This document shows positions 47,048 to 58,899 of a stretch of 64,000 bases of DNA, piece by piece. The notes beneath the pieces were generated by a model. It ran no database searches. It was not told the DNA's origin and saw only the letters and a program-made list of their open reading frames with translations. The stretch covers positions 8,378,895-8,442,894 of the forward strand of contig NC_044981.1 of the NCBI RefSeq assembly GCF_008728515.1. Reading direction: 5' to 3'. Each line of letters starts with the position of its first letter. The stretch's first letter is position 1. The position numbers were made by a program, and so were the translations under genes. Source of the DNA: Papio anubis (lineage: Eukaryota; Chordata; Mammalia; Primates; Cercopithecidae).

Positions 47048-47088
47048 AACAGCAGCAGTAGCAGCAGCAGCAACAACAACAACAAAAC
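47048..47088. repeat. (CAG)n(CAA)n triplet repeat
   Basis: CAG units with one TAG interruption, then five CAA units. Non-coding here, despite a frame passing through it. Confidence 0.85.
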
Positions 47089-47564
47089 TTCTTGATCATT
47101 ACAGTAATCTTTTAAGGAAAACTTGAAAGGTTTCTAGGTTTATTTTCAACCTGTCTGGAAAAAAGTCTCAATCTTGCTCTAATTGTCTCTACCCTGATAA
47201 CTAAGTGCTTATATAACAGAGAATTGGAGTTCAGAGAACAAGATTCTTCAGATGCCTCACCAAGAAGCCACCTGTCAGTCCCACAAAGTGTAATCAGGCA
47301 GATGGTCAGCCCAAAAAGACACCCTGAGATGACTTGGAGAAGACTGGCCAAAGAAATGTTTAGGTTTCTTGTCCTTCAACATGACATGGTGAAAATGTCA
47401 ACTTACTAATATGGCTCTATGTCAGTATTTGCTTCCATCTAGTGAGATTCAGCTACAGACTTATCAAACTATTAATACATTCTGGATACTTTTTCTGTGA
47501 ATATTCCCAATTTTTTTTTAAATCACAAGATTAGTTTTATACCAACATATAGCATTTTATTCTT
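47089..47564. other. No feature recognised
   Basis: Low-repeat sequence. The 47112-47351 and 47224-47409 frames overlap in antisense and neither has a known domain. Confidence 0.4.
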
Positions 47565-48060
47565 ATTATGAAGGCAATTTAAATTTATTACAGAAAATTG
47601 AAAAAGAGAAATACAAAAAATAAAGCAAAAATGACTTGTAATCCTACTATTAAGATATATCCACTAACTTTTAGTATATTTTCTTCTAATTTTGTGTGTG
47701 TGTATGCACATGTATGTACATACTTAGGACCAGACTGCACGTGTTAGTTTACCTCTTGCCTTAAAAAAACAAAAACAAAAAAACTAAACATTAAATCCTA
47801 AGTATTTCCTCAACTTCAAATATTCTTTAAGATAATATTTCTAATGGTTGCAGGATATTTCATCATGTGGATGTACCATATTTTATTTATTAGATGTTTT
47901 AACTTTCTTCAATAACAGAAATAATGTTGCTAGAAATATTCTTATGCAGAAATAACTGACCACAGTTCTGATTATTTTCTTAGAACAATTTTCTGGAAGT
48001 AGGATTATTGGATAGGAACATTTTCAAGGCAATATTATTAAATTATTGTTAAGAAAGTTT
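47565..48060 (-). mobile_element. Old L1 3' region, minus strand, tentative
   Basis: Antisense LINE-like: aaatttattacagaaaattg, ttgtaatcctactatt, tagtatattttcttctaa, atatttcatcatgtggatg and ccatattttatttatt. It resembles 3' parts of old L1M copies. Confidence 0.5.
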
Positions 48061-48149
48061 GTCCCTGCGTGCACTTTCACTGGTGATAGATTAGCCATCA
48101 CTGGCCTTGCTGCTCCCTGCAATGATTGCCAGTTATTATTTTAGGGAGG

Positions 48150-48385
48150 TGATGAGGATATTGGTTAAGAGCACAGACCCCAATTCTGTCACTTAGTAAT
48201 TGTGTGGTCTTTACCAACTTATTTAAGCTTTTTGTGTATTACTTTATCTGCAAAATTAAGATTGAAACAATAGCACAGATTTTATAGTGTTGTGAGAATT
48301 AAGTGAGATAATAAATAGATCTATAGCTCTTAATGTAGCCCCTGGCACATACCAACTATACGATACGTGTTTGCTATTATTAATA
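48150..48385 (+). mobile_element. MIR SINE
   Basis: Sense MIR: tattggttaagagcacagac, cttagtaattgtgtggtc, ttgtgagaattaagtgagat, tagcccctggcacataccaa. Bases 48136-48209, including flank outside the MIR, are duplicated at 49911-49984. Confidence 0.93.
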
Positions 48386-48518
48386 TTGTAAATGACTGGC
48401 AACTTGACAGGCAAGGTGTTATATTACCATTATTTTGATTTGCATTACTTTTATTACTAGTGAAACTGAACATTGTTACTTCTGTTTCTTCTTCTTTCTT
48501 TCTTTATTTATTTATTTT

Positions 48519-48798
48519 GAGACAGGGTCTCCCTTTCTCTCCCAGGCTGGAGTGCAATGGCACGATGTTAGTTCATTGCAACCTCTGCCTCCTGGGTTCA
48601 AGCGATTCTCCTGCCTCAGCCTCCTGAGTAGCTGAGATTACAGACATGTGCCACCACACCCGGCTAATTTTTGTATTTTTAGTAGAGACGGGGTTTCATC
48701 ATGTTGGTCAGGCTGGTCTTGAACTCCTGACATAGTGATCCACCTGCCTTGGCCTCCCAAAGTTCTGGGATTACAGGCGTGAGCCCCTGCGCCTGGCC
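48519..48798 (-). mobile_element. AluS-type SINE, minus strand
   Basis: Complete reverse Alu (gagacagggtctccctttct ... cccctgcgcctggcc) with a TTTA/TTTC-rich tail at about 48490-48518. Confidence 0.95.
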
Positions 48799-49038
48799 CT
48801 CTTTATTTTTTTTGTATGATTACCAGTTTTCTGGTCATATTATTTATCCATTGCGGTAGGCATGGAGATGAGCTGCCCAAGGACCAATTTCAAGCAAACT
48901 TTTGTGCCCCAGGATCTGAGAGTGTACATCCTTTGGTGTTAGTGCCTTTAGGGATTATTCGACTGCAGAGGCTGCCTGGCCTGAGATCATGCCCCTTCTT
49001 AGGGTAGCTGAAATACAATGAGTGATAGATGTGGAAGT
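48799..49038. other. Unassigned sequence left of the Tigger-type element
   Basis: Together with 49425-49700 it may be one older element split by the DNA transposon. No family recognised. Confidence 0.3.
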
Positions 49039-49418
49039 AAAGTCATATGTTGCTTGATGCCAAGAATGTATTTTGAGAAAAGTGTCGTTAGGACATTTTG
49101 TCATTATGTGAACACCATAGAGTGTGCTTACACGACCGTAGATGGTAAAGCCTACTACATACCTAGGCTGGATGGCAGACTCTTGCTCTAAGGCTACAAA
49201 CCTGTACAGCATGTTTCTGTATTGAATACTGTAGGCAACTGTAACACAGTGGTAAGGATTTGTGTATCTAAACGTAGAAAAGGTATAGTAAAAATATAAT
49301 ATAAAAGATGAAATATGGCACTCCTGAACAGGGCAGCTCCATTATAATCTTATGGTACCACCGTTATATATGGTATTTGTTGCTGACCGAAGTGTCCTTA
49401 ATGTAGTACATGACTGTA
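49039..49418 (+). mobile_element. Tigger-family non-autonomous DNA transposon (MER2-like)
   Basis: Sense element with aagtcatatgttgcttg at one end and acatgactgta at the other, forming the terminal inverted repeat, and TA next to both ends as TcMar elements have. Internal blocks: aagtgtcgttaggacatttt, aaagcctactacatacctag, ggctacaaacctgtacagc, tgaatactgtaggcaactg and ttaatcttatggtacc-like sequence. About 30 extra bases (atggcactcctgaacaggg...) lie near 49315-49340. The subfamily name is uncertain. Confidence 0.85.
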
Positions 49419-49424
49419 TACAGG

Positions 49425-49800
49425 AAGGAACATCTTGGTCCAGTTTGAGACAATTGTGAATGGCCATTCTAGATCTAGAGCCCAATCTTTCCCCTCAACC
49501 TCACCATGGGATTAGCTGAAGCTGTCAGACCCCATATAACATCTCAATTTCTCCTGCCTCATTGTGCTATCCTGTCCCATCTTCCACACTTGCAAATAAA
49601 TGTCTTAAACACTGAACTTCATCTCCATGCTGCTTTCTGGAGAATCCAAAAAGTGACACTCAGTTTTCTATCTGGATCTGTATTTCTCTTGTTGACTTGT
49701 TGGCGTTTTCTCTATATTAGGCTTGTAAACATTTGTCCTACTTATGAAAACTCTTTCTACTTTTTTTTTTTGTTTAATTTTGTTTTTCAATGTGCCTCTA
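49425..49800. other. Unassigned sequence, possibly an old LTR end
   Basis: Includes ttgcaaataaatgtctt, a polyadenylation-like site, and ends near a T-rich stretch. The 49506-49829 frame has no domain known to me. Confidence 0.3.
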
Positions 49801-49812
49801 ATAAAATGTACA

Positions 49813-49899
49813 AAATGAATGCATTTTAAATGTACAATTCAATAATTTTTAGTAAACTTACACAATTTGACCAGTATAACCCAAGTTCATTTTTAGACT
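49813..49899. repeat. Arm 1 of an inverted duplication with 51077-51164
   Basis: The reverse complement of this block matches 51077-51164 over about 85 bases with about 10 mismatches (shared: tctaaaaatgaacttggg / cctaaaaatgaacttggg; gtgtaagtttactaaaaatt). Homology also continues past the Alu at 50768 (aaattatattaag). Confidence 0.85.
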
Positions 49900-49910
49900 T
49901 AATACAATTT

Positions 49911-49984
49911 TTATCTTAGGGAGGTGATTAGGATATTGGTTGCGAGCACAGACCCTAGTTCTGTCACTTAATAATCATGTGGTC
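49911..49984 (+). repeat. Second copy of 48136-48209 (MIR start and flank)
   Basis: 74 bases aligned without gaps, about 9 mismatches (88%). The match includes ttagggaggtgat, which lies outside the MIR, so this is a local duplication and not an independent MIR. Confidence 0.85.
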
Positions 49985-50009
49985 ATTGTTTTTAAATGTG
50001 CCTCCATTA

Positions 50010-50080
50010 ACAAAATGGATAGAATTGATCCATTTTGTGTATAATTGTACACTTAAAATGGATAATTTATATCCATTTTA
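50010..50080. repeat. Two related AT-rich hairpins
   Basis: 50010-50038: arms acaaaatggat / atccattttgt, loop 7. 50054-50080: arms taaaatggat / atccatttta, loop 7. A third of the same kind is at 51181-51207. Confidence 0.9.
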
Positions 50081-50349
50081 GTATAAGTGTATTAGACACC
50101 TCCCTAAAATAAAAATTCATATATATGAATTTTCAATGCTTATGTTATCAAATCTATGACTTACATTGCTCTTGTGTTTTAAAAAATCCTTATTGTAATT
50201 TTAATTCTTTAAACCATTTGGAGTACTATTAGGTCTGATGTAAGTTAAGGTTAAAAATTTTTCCAAAAATTAATCAAACACACACTATTTATTAAACTTC
50301 CCTTTACTAATTTGAAAAGTGATGTTTATCTATTAAAAATTATTATATG

Positions 50350-50470
50350 TAACCGTGTAGTCCCAGCTACTCAAGAGGCTGAGGCGGGAGGATTGCTTGA
50401 GTCCAGTGGGCTATGATTGCACCACTATACTCTAGCCTGGGTGACAGAATGAGACTGTCTCTACAAAACA
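50350..50470 (+). mobile_element. Alu right-arm fragment, plus strand
   Basis: 5' truncated Alu starting gtagtcccagctactcaag and ending gacagaatgagactgtctc, with a CAAA-type tail. Confidence 0.88.
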
Positions 50471-50767
50471 AACAAACATACAAAATATATGTATATCTTG
50501 TAGGATCCACTCCTTGACTATAGACTCTACTGATCAATTTTGGGCCAGTACCACAATACCTTTAGAATATAAAGGTAAAATTTTGTAAATGTGTTAATTT
50601 TGGGGGTAAATTAGCCCTAATCACTCTTCTTTTTCTAAACGTTTTTGTTCACTTTTACATATTGTTCTCTCAAACGAACCTTAGAAGAGTTTTGTCAAGT
50701 TCCTATTCTATTTCCTAAAAACCATTCCTGCTACGAGTTTGAATAAAATTATATTAAGCCTAAAAAT

Positions 50768-51070
50768 AAGGCCAGGTACTGGTGGCTCATGCCTGTAATC
50801 CCAGGACTTTGGAAGGCTGAGGCAGGCAGATCACTTGAGGTCAGCCAGTTCAAGACCAGTCTGGCCAACATGGAGCAAACCCCGCCTCTACTAAAAATAC
50901 AAAAATTAGCTGGGTGTGGTGGTGCACACCTGTAATCCCAGCTACTCAAGAGGATGAGGCAGGAGAATCACTTGAACCTGAGAGGCAGAGGTTGCAGTGA
51001 ATCAAGATTGTACCACAGCACTCCAGGCTGGGCAACAGAGTGAGACTCTGTCTCCAAAAATAAAAAAAAT
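50768..51070 (+). mobile_element. AluS/J SINE, plus strand
   Basis: Complete sense Alu (ggccaggtactggtggctcat ... gagtgagactctgtctcc) with an A-rich tail. Target duplications aagcctaaaaataa (50757-50770) and aagcctaaaaatga (51077-51090). It inserted into arm 2 of the inverted duplication, so it is younger than that event. Confidence 0.93.
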
Positions 51071-51076
51071 AAAAAA

Positions 51077-51250
51077 AGCCTAAAAATGAACTTGGGTTAT
51101 GCTACTCAAACTGTGTAAGTTTACTAAAAATTACTGAGTTGTACACTTAAAATGAATTAATTTTGTCCAAACTGTATACTTAAAATGGATTAATTTTATC
51201 CATTTTATTAATTGTGGTATCCTTAAAGTATACCTCAATTGAGCTATTTT
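51077..51250 (+). repeat. Arm 2 of inverted duplication, then L1 3'-end-like repeats
   Basis: 51077-51164 pairs with 49813-49899. 51139-51200 holds two tandem units (tgtacacttaaaatgaatta / tgtatacttaaaatggatta). The part from 51181 with tggtatccttaaagtatacc and tcaattgagct resembles an old L1 3' end. A hairpin lies at 51181-51207. Confidence 0.75.
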
Positions 51251-52115
51251 TTAAAAATGAGCTTTCTATCCAGAATCTTCATATCTCTACTTATTAAGGC
51301 CTTTTATGTTGTGTTTTATTTATATTTTCAATAATGTTTATTAGTTGTGTTTACCTCTAGTAGATTCCACCATGAATCATTTTATGATGTTGCTGTTAGG
51401 TAGCCTCAAGTGAATTTCTGTTTCTGTGATTGAATTTATGCGGCCATGAGATCTGGAGGGCAGAAAAGTCATTGTGGCATCTGCTTGATCACTTGCTAAG
51501 GAGATGGACTGGAACCGTGCTCCTTCTGCTGGTGTTCTGAATGTCAGTGCCTTCAAGCTGGGCAAGCACATACATGTGGAACTCACCTGGGGGTGAGGCA
51601 ACAGAGCATGAAAGAGGCTATAGAGAACAGGATCTGGGTGCTTCCCATATAGCCATGCCAGTTTAGATTTTTTTCAAGACCACAGTACTAGCCAAACAAA
51701 AACTCCTCTATCATCTAAATCCAGCTCACTGGCCTCCAATTTGTATCCCTTTTTTGGGCTACCTGAAGTTTGTACTGAGCTACCTGCTCTGAGAAGTCAT
51801 CACCAATATATACATGAAAGGAACAAAGATTCTCAAGATCTGGTAACTGCTGAATTGGGGTGAGCTGATATTTCTTCATAGGTAACTTCCTGTAACTCAC
51901 AGGCAACCTTGACAGAGAAAGGTGTAGTAGGTAGCCAGGAGATGTGCTGTGTGCATGAGAAGGCTGGAGATCCTATGCTAGAGTGTTAGTTCCAGGCAGA
52001 TACGATTTAGGATGGTATTAATCAAAAGTGGACTCTATAACAATGAAGGGTTCTTGTGTTGTTGCCTGTTCCTCACTAATTTTACTGCAACATCCACTAA
52101 GAATCTATTTGAAAG
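51251..52115. other. No feature recognised
   Basis: Low-repeat sequence. Minus-strand frames at 51377-51601 and 51715-51906 were considered as processed-pseudogene pieces, but I recognise no parent protein. Confidence 0.4.
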
Positions 52116-52123
52116 ACTTAATT

Positions 52124-52257
52124 CAGGCTGGGTGCCATGGCTCATGCCTGTCATCTCCTCACTCTGGAAAGCCAGAGTAGGAGAGTCGCTTGAGCCTAGG
52201 ATTTTAAGACTAGCCTGGGCAACATGGTGACACCCCATTTCTGTTTTTAACAAAAAC
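52124..52257 (+). mobile_element. Free left Alu monomer (FLAM)
   Basis: Single-arm Alu: ggctgggtgccatggctcat to caacatggtgacacccc, then a T/A-rich tail. Target duplications acttaatt at 52116-52123 and 52258-52265. Confidence 0.88.
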
Positions 52258-52712
52258 ACTTAATTTATATTTTAAATTTGAACTATAGAATATGATCAAG
52301 TTTCAAAACTCATTACTTGGCTATATGTAATTATCAAAATATATTCTTGTTAACATAGGTGTGGCAACATTTATAGATTATTTAATGATGAGATATCATC
52401 TTACATATAGCTTTTATTGATATAAAAATTTTTTAGAAAATAAAAATATTAAAAAGACCACTCTTGTATTTTGTACTTGTATTTTTACAGCATATTCCCT
52501 GTATTTTTCTATTTAAATTGACAAGAAAATGTCTTTTTCTTGCCCAAAGACTTTTGGCCAATTATTCAATGAAGGAATGACTATTAATTCACTTACATGG
52601 ATTGTGTTAGCTTGGTTCTGATTAGAAGGGGCTTGTATCTTAAAATGACACATAATCTCACTAAATAAAACATCACTGTTTAGTATGTCAATATAACCTT
52701 TGATCATTAAAA

Positions 52713-52840
52713 AAATATACCTGATGTAAATGATGAGTTGATGGGTACAGCACACCAACATGGCACAAGTATACATATGTAACAAACCTGCACATTGTGC
52801 ACATGTACCCTAGAACTTAAAAGTATAATAAAAAAATTAA
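52713..52840 (+). mobile_element. L1PA 3' end, very short, plus strand
   Basis: Last 130 bases of a primate L1 (gatgggtacagcacaccaac; atgtaacaaacctgcac; catgtaccctagaactta) with an A-rich tail. Severely 5' truncated. Confidence 0.92.
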
Positions 52841-54669
52841 AAAAAATAATATTTAAAACTTTGTCTTACAGTTTCCAAGACAAAATGTTTAGTTTGCACA
52901 AGTTTTAAGACTGACCAATAAGTTACATTGTCTTAATTAAGATGTTCTTAAAATTTTTTTCTAACTTATGAACATCTTTAATTTTTAATTTTATTTGAAA
53001 ATACAGTATGTTTTATGCAAATGAAAAAATAGTAATAGGTATTTCTAAAATTTATAGGACAGGCTTAATTTCTTATAAAAATCTCATAGTTTCTCAATAC
53101 ATTATCATTATCATTATTTTTATGGTAATTATTTCAGTTTCTTTAACTGAATTTTATATTTGTCTTAAAAATTTAGAAATGGATAATATATTGTTCAATT
53201 ATTTCCCGGGTCATAATAGTCTGGAGCTTCTATTTTATTATATGAGGGGTTTCACAAAATTAGTTTTAATTAATGATACCATTAACCAAATTCTCTGAAT
53301 TATTAAATCTTTAAATTACCTAAATTATGGTAAAATTAAATATAAGGCTTTAAATCTATCTTAGGGTTCATTTTCTTCCAAAAATTCTCCTTCCCTGAAA
53401 CTACATTCTAGCTCAGTTCTCTCTTAATTTATTTTATCACATTTTTCCAACAGATTAATACTTATCAATTAGTGATCTGAGTTAAATTTAATAACTGTGG
53501 CAAATTTCCCAAAAGATGACTAAATTTGACCAAAGTTACAGACAAGGTGCTTACAAAAGAAAGCTTTGGCATAGAACCTTCTTCTGTTGGATTTAATAGA
53601 GTATCAACCATTGTGCTTATAAAATAGCAAACTTTTCAACCTAGAGAAGAAAGTGCATCATCATTATCAACAACTACTACCACCCAACAACTCTGCACTG
53701 ATGGCCATTTTAAAACTCAAAACATGAATTCTTCATATTGAGTGGCATCCAGGCAATTTCTCCCTTAGTTTCCTCCACTATCTATTATACCACGAAACAA
53801 AGGTATTTCAGCCCTAATTACTAGTATTCTTTGCTGTTGGCATCTTGCTGGAATTTTGTTTTTTTCATAAAGAGACTTTCTTCCAAAATATTTTCAGCCT
53901 CTTAATCACCTGTTAGCTGTCAGGAGCACAGCTGTTTCTTCCCCTTCTTCTGAGTTAAGGATTACTCCCCAAGTCAGAAATAAAAAATTCTTAATCACAA
54001 AGGACTTGGCATATTTTAGAATATAACAAGACAGCATCATAATTAATTTTGAAAAGATAGAACAAATGCTCTGACAGATTAGCTTGAATAAATGAAAGTT
54101 TCTAAGATAGTAAAATTGATTATTTTAGAAACTACTAACTAAGAATTCTGTATCTTTTCCATTTGCTATAACTATCTGTCAAAGTTTGATAAGGCGAACT
54201 TTGCCCCAAAGAAGTTGAGCTAGAGCGTAAGCAAGAAGTGGCTGTCACAGGTAATGGGAATTTTTATTAGGATGGGAATAGATGCCCAGGGTTGGGGATG
54301 GGCTTTTCTGCCATGTGTAGCATCTGAAGAAATAACACTGAATTTCTAAGATGCTATTGTCATTACCATTTTCAAGGGGCAGGGGAGGGTGAGAAAGCTC
54401 AGAGAAACAAATTCTAAAACATTCATGTTCTCCATAGCTGACAAAATCCAACCCCATTCTGAATCAAGTACAATGCAAAATAGTAAGTCGCTTTCTGAAA
54501 CACGAAGAGATTTTAGGTCACAGCAAGAAATAACAGATAATTCTGTAAAACATGCAACAACCACAAAAAACAGCATGGATGTGTTCATAAAATGTTCTTA
54601 ATAATTTTCATTAATTGAACTTTGTTTTTGATGCCTTGAAAGAGTCTCCAGTTTTAGAGATATAATTTC
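52841..54669. other. AT-rich low-repeat sequence
   Basis: About 1.8 kb with no recognised transposon. Frames at 53008-53298 and 54245-54601 have no known domains. Confidence 0.4.
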
Positions 54670-54840
54670 TAGTATTTATTGAATGATTTATATATGTGGT
54701 GCACTATAAATGCATTGTTTACATTATCTCATTTAATTCTCATATTTTTTTCAGAAATGGAGAAATAAAGCTTAAAGAGATTAAATAACAATTAGTAGTT
54801 GGTAAAGCTTAGATTCAAATTCGGTTCTATTTGCTTTTAC
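54670..54840 (-). mobile_element. MIR SINE, minus strand
   Basis: Reverse MIR: gtatttattgaatgattta, acattatctcatttaattc, ggagaaataaagcttaaag and tggtaaagcttagattcaaa. Confidence 0.82.
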
Positions 54841-57800
54841 ATCAGAGAGATTTTAAAATAAGATTTTTCCTTTCAGATATAATGGAATAACAGGGACAAT
54901 ATTTATACTCCTACCTGAAGCAACGTCTGCCCCCGCAAAAAAAAAAAAAAAAAAAAAATCTGAAAAATTTCCAAATATAATGAAAGCCATAAATCCAGAG
55001 ATCCAAGAAGATGAAAAAATCTTAAGCATAAGAAACATGAAGATAATTGCTCCAATGCAAATTGCTTAAAACAAGTGATAAAAGAAAATATTAAAGGATA
55101 TTAAAGAATATTAAAGGATAAAAAGAAACATTATCTATATTTTGCTGAAAAAAGGTAAGCATGATAGCATACTTCTTATCAGAAATAATACAAGTCAGAA
55201 GATAGTAGAGCATCATATTTAAACTACTGAAAGAAAGAAATGGTTATTTTAGAATTCTCTATATAGTAAAAATATGTTTAAAAAAAGACATATTTTTTCA
55301 AATATTAAAAAAGCCAAAAGAATTCATAGTCATTAGATCCACGGTATAAAAAATGTTAAAACAAAAAAGTCCTTTGGAAAATGATACTAGATGAAAACTT
55401 GCATCCACATAAGAGAATAAAGAACACTGGAAATAATAAATATGTAGTTAAATGTAAAATACTTTTTTTGATTTTTGTTCAGTTTGTTGATCCTTTATTG
55501 TTTAAATAGAAGTAGTGTATTGTAGGGTTTATAACATGTAGAAGGAAAACATTTGGTAGATGTAGCACAAAGTCCTGGAGATAGAAGCAGAAGTAAACTT
55601 TGTGAGCTTCTTACATTGTACCTAAAGTGTTATTATATTACTTGAAAGTAGACTGTGTTAAGTTAAAGATCTATCCTATAAAACGAAAGCACCACCACTA
55701 AAAGGATAAAAACAAATATGTAAGTCTTTGTTAGTTAATAAACTAACAAAGAGGATAAAGTACAATCATGAAAAAAATGAATCCAAAAAAGGTAGAAAAA
55801 AGAGAGCAAAAATCAGATGAACCAAATAGGAAACAAATAGCAAGATGGTAAATTTAAACCCAAGAATATAAATTATCATGATAAATGTGAATGCTCTAAT
55901 TTTCATATTAAGAGGTGAGATTGGCAATTTGGATTAAAAAAGCAAGGCTAAACCTTATATTGTCTACAAGAAATCCACTTTAAATATAAAGAAATAAATA
56001 GAAGTGAAATAATGGAAAAAGACATACTACCACTGATCACAAGAAAGCTGGAGTAGTTATATTAATATCCATTGAAGTAGATTTCTGAACATATAATAAG
56101 CCAAATTGTTTATGCATTGAATAACAAAAGTTAATAAGTTAATAACAGAGACAAACATTTCAAAATAGAAAAAGCTGACAGAACTTCAAGAAGAAATAGA
56201 AAAATCCTCAATCAGCATCAGCGATTTCAATATTTCTTCTCGATAATTATAGAATAAGTAAATGGAATATCTACAGGATGTAGAATATTCGAATAACTCC
56301 ATCAACAAACTTGATCTTTTATTTCTAGAACCCTAGACTCAATGAGCAGAATACACATTCTTTTCTAGTGTACCCAATACATTTATTAAAGTAAACTATA
56401 TTTGGGATCATAAAACAAGTTTCATTAAATTCAAATCTAATAAAGTATATTCTCTAAAAATATAATTAAATTGGGAATCATTAACCAAAAAAATTCCTAA
56501 AAAGTTCATAAATATTTGGAAAATACATTATATAATTTTACATATCCCATGAGTTAAAGAAGAAATCAAAAGTGAAATCAGTATGAAGGTGAAAACACCA
56601 CATATCAAAATTTGTAGACTATAGCCAAAGCAGTGATTAGAGAAAATTTTATAGCCAGAAATGTCTAAATTAGTAAAGAAGAAAAGTTGAAATCATTGAC
56701 CTCTGATTCTATTTTAAGAGACTAGGAAAAAGTGCAAACTAATGCCAAAGTTAACAGATATAAGAAAAATACTATGTAGAGCAGAAATAAATTTTAAAAA
56801 CAGAAAATCAATGACACTGAAAATCAGTGACAGGCACTGAAAGCTAGTTATTTGAATGAATTTACAAACTTGATAAACCTCTAGCCAGACTGATCAGAAG
56901 AGAGGAAACACAAATTATCAATATCAGAAATTCTAGAGCTGACATAGATACCATGCTACCTATGTTAAAAAGACAATAAATGGATAGTACAAAGAGTTTT
57001 ATGTCTCTAAATTTGATGGTTTAGATAAAATGGACACATTTCTTGAAAGACATAAACTACAAAAGTTCACTCTAGAAGGAAAAGGTAGCCAGAATAGGCT
57101 TGTGTCTACAGGGGAAATTGAATTTGCTAAAACCTTCCCACAAAGAAAGCTCCAGGCTGAGGTGGCTTCGCTAGGCAATTCTACAAACTTTGGAGGAATA
57201 AATAATACTAAGTCTACACAGAAGAAATTGGAACACTTACCAAATTATTCTATGAGAATAGCATTACCCTGATTCCAAAACCAGAAAAAGATGTTAGAGG
57301 ACAAAAAGATTACAGATCAATAACCTTCATGAACATAGATGCAAAAACAGTTAACAAAATTTTCTAAATAGAATTCATTAACATTTTTTAAAAAGGTAAT
57401 AAAACTTGATCAAGTGAGGATGATCCTGGAAATGCAAGTTTCATTTAACATTTGAAAATCAATCAGTTTAATTTATCATATTAATAAACAAAAAATGCAT
57501 AGGTTAAATTGATAGAGACTAGAAAAGCCACTGACAAAATTAAATATTTATCCCTGATAAACATTCTCTGAAAACTATGAATGAAAAGGATATTTCTCAA
57601 CCTGATGAAAGGATCTATGAAAAGCCTACAGCTATGTCATCCTTAATACCAAAAGTCTGAGTGCCTTTTTCCTAAGATCAAGGCAAGGGTATTCTCTTTA
57701 ATTCCTTCTATTCAACATTATACTAGCAGTTCTAGCCAATGCTATAAAGAAAGACAAAATAAATCAAAATTGAAATGGTAGAAGAATAAAATTCAGTTTT

Positions 57801-58776
57801 ATTTCTATATGAAGTTGGAAGACTTACAATGTCTGTTTTTCAAGACTTATTACAGAAATCAAATAATGTGGTATTGGCATAAGAATAGAGAACTAGATCA
57901 ATGGAAAGGTATAAAGAACCCAGAAACAAGCTCAAAATACATGGTGAAATGATTTTCAACAAAGACAATTCTATGGATAAAGGATAATAATTCCAGTAAA
58001 TGATGCTGGAACAATTGGTCAGCCATCTGTAAAAAAAAGAAATTTGACCATATATTGCAACATGTAAAAATTAACTTGAAATGGTCCCTAGACTTAAGTG
58101 TGAAACCTAAAAAACATGAAACAACTGGAGATAAACATTTAGAAGTCTTTGTGGTCTTGGGTTAGATCATGAGTATTTAAACACAACATCAAAAATACAA
58201 CGCAAAAAGAAAAAAGTGATATATTAGCCTGTGTCACAATTTAAAAAATTATTTGAAAGACACTATTAAGAGAATGCAAAAATTAGCCATGGACTGGGAA
58301 AATATATTTGAAAATTACATTTGTTAAAGCACTTATATCCAGAGTATTAAAAGAACTCCAAAATATGATAATAAGACAGCAAATAAACCAATTTTTAAAA
58401 GCCAAAAGATTTAAACAGATCATTTACCAAAAGACCTATGGATGGAAAATAAACATGAAAATATGCTCAACATCATTAATCATTAGGGAAATATAAATTA
58501 AAACCACAGACAGACACCACTACACACCCACTGAAATGACTATAATCAGCAAGACAGACAACAGAGTTGGTGATTATGTGGAGAAACTTGAACTTTGTTA
58601 TTGCTGGTGGGATTTAAAATAAAACAGTTTGGCAGCTTCTTAAAAATGTAAACATTGATCTACCACAAGTTCCAAACATTCCCCCGGGAGAAATGAAATT
58701 GTATGTCCACACAAAGACTTTTACATGAATGTTCTTAGCAACTTTATTTATAATAGCTGAAAATTGGAATCAACCC

Positions 58777-58802
58777 AAATGTCCATTGCTATGTGGACAT
58801 TT
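58777..58802. repeat. Fold-back inverted repeat in L1
   Basis: Arms aaatgtcca / tggacattt around an 8-base loop. L1 consensus has only the first arm, so the second looks like a templated copy. It is followed by two copies of tttgctattatat. Confidence 0.85.
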
Positions 58803-58899
58803 GCTATTATATGCATATATTTGCTATTATATATCCTCATAATGTAATACTACTCAGTAATAAAAAGCAACAACTATTAATCTATGCAGCAACATCGAT

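Larger units (their letters stand above)
49906..50117. repeat. Fold-back: 21 bp inverted ends
   Basis: 49906-49926 (aatttttatcttagggagg...) is repeated in reverse complement at 50097-50117 with one mismatch. The first of these is also part of the MIR-flank copy below. Confidence 0.85.

Noticed and set aside
47048..47088. CAG repeat that could encode polyglutamine
   Set aside because: No coding context; the repeat shifts to CAA and a TAG interrupts it in one reading.
51715..51906. Possible processed pseudogene on the minus strand
   Set aside because: The peptide resembles no parent gene I can name, and there is no poly(A) tail or target duplication.
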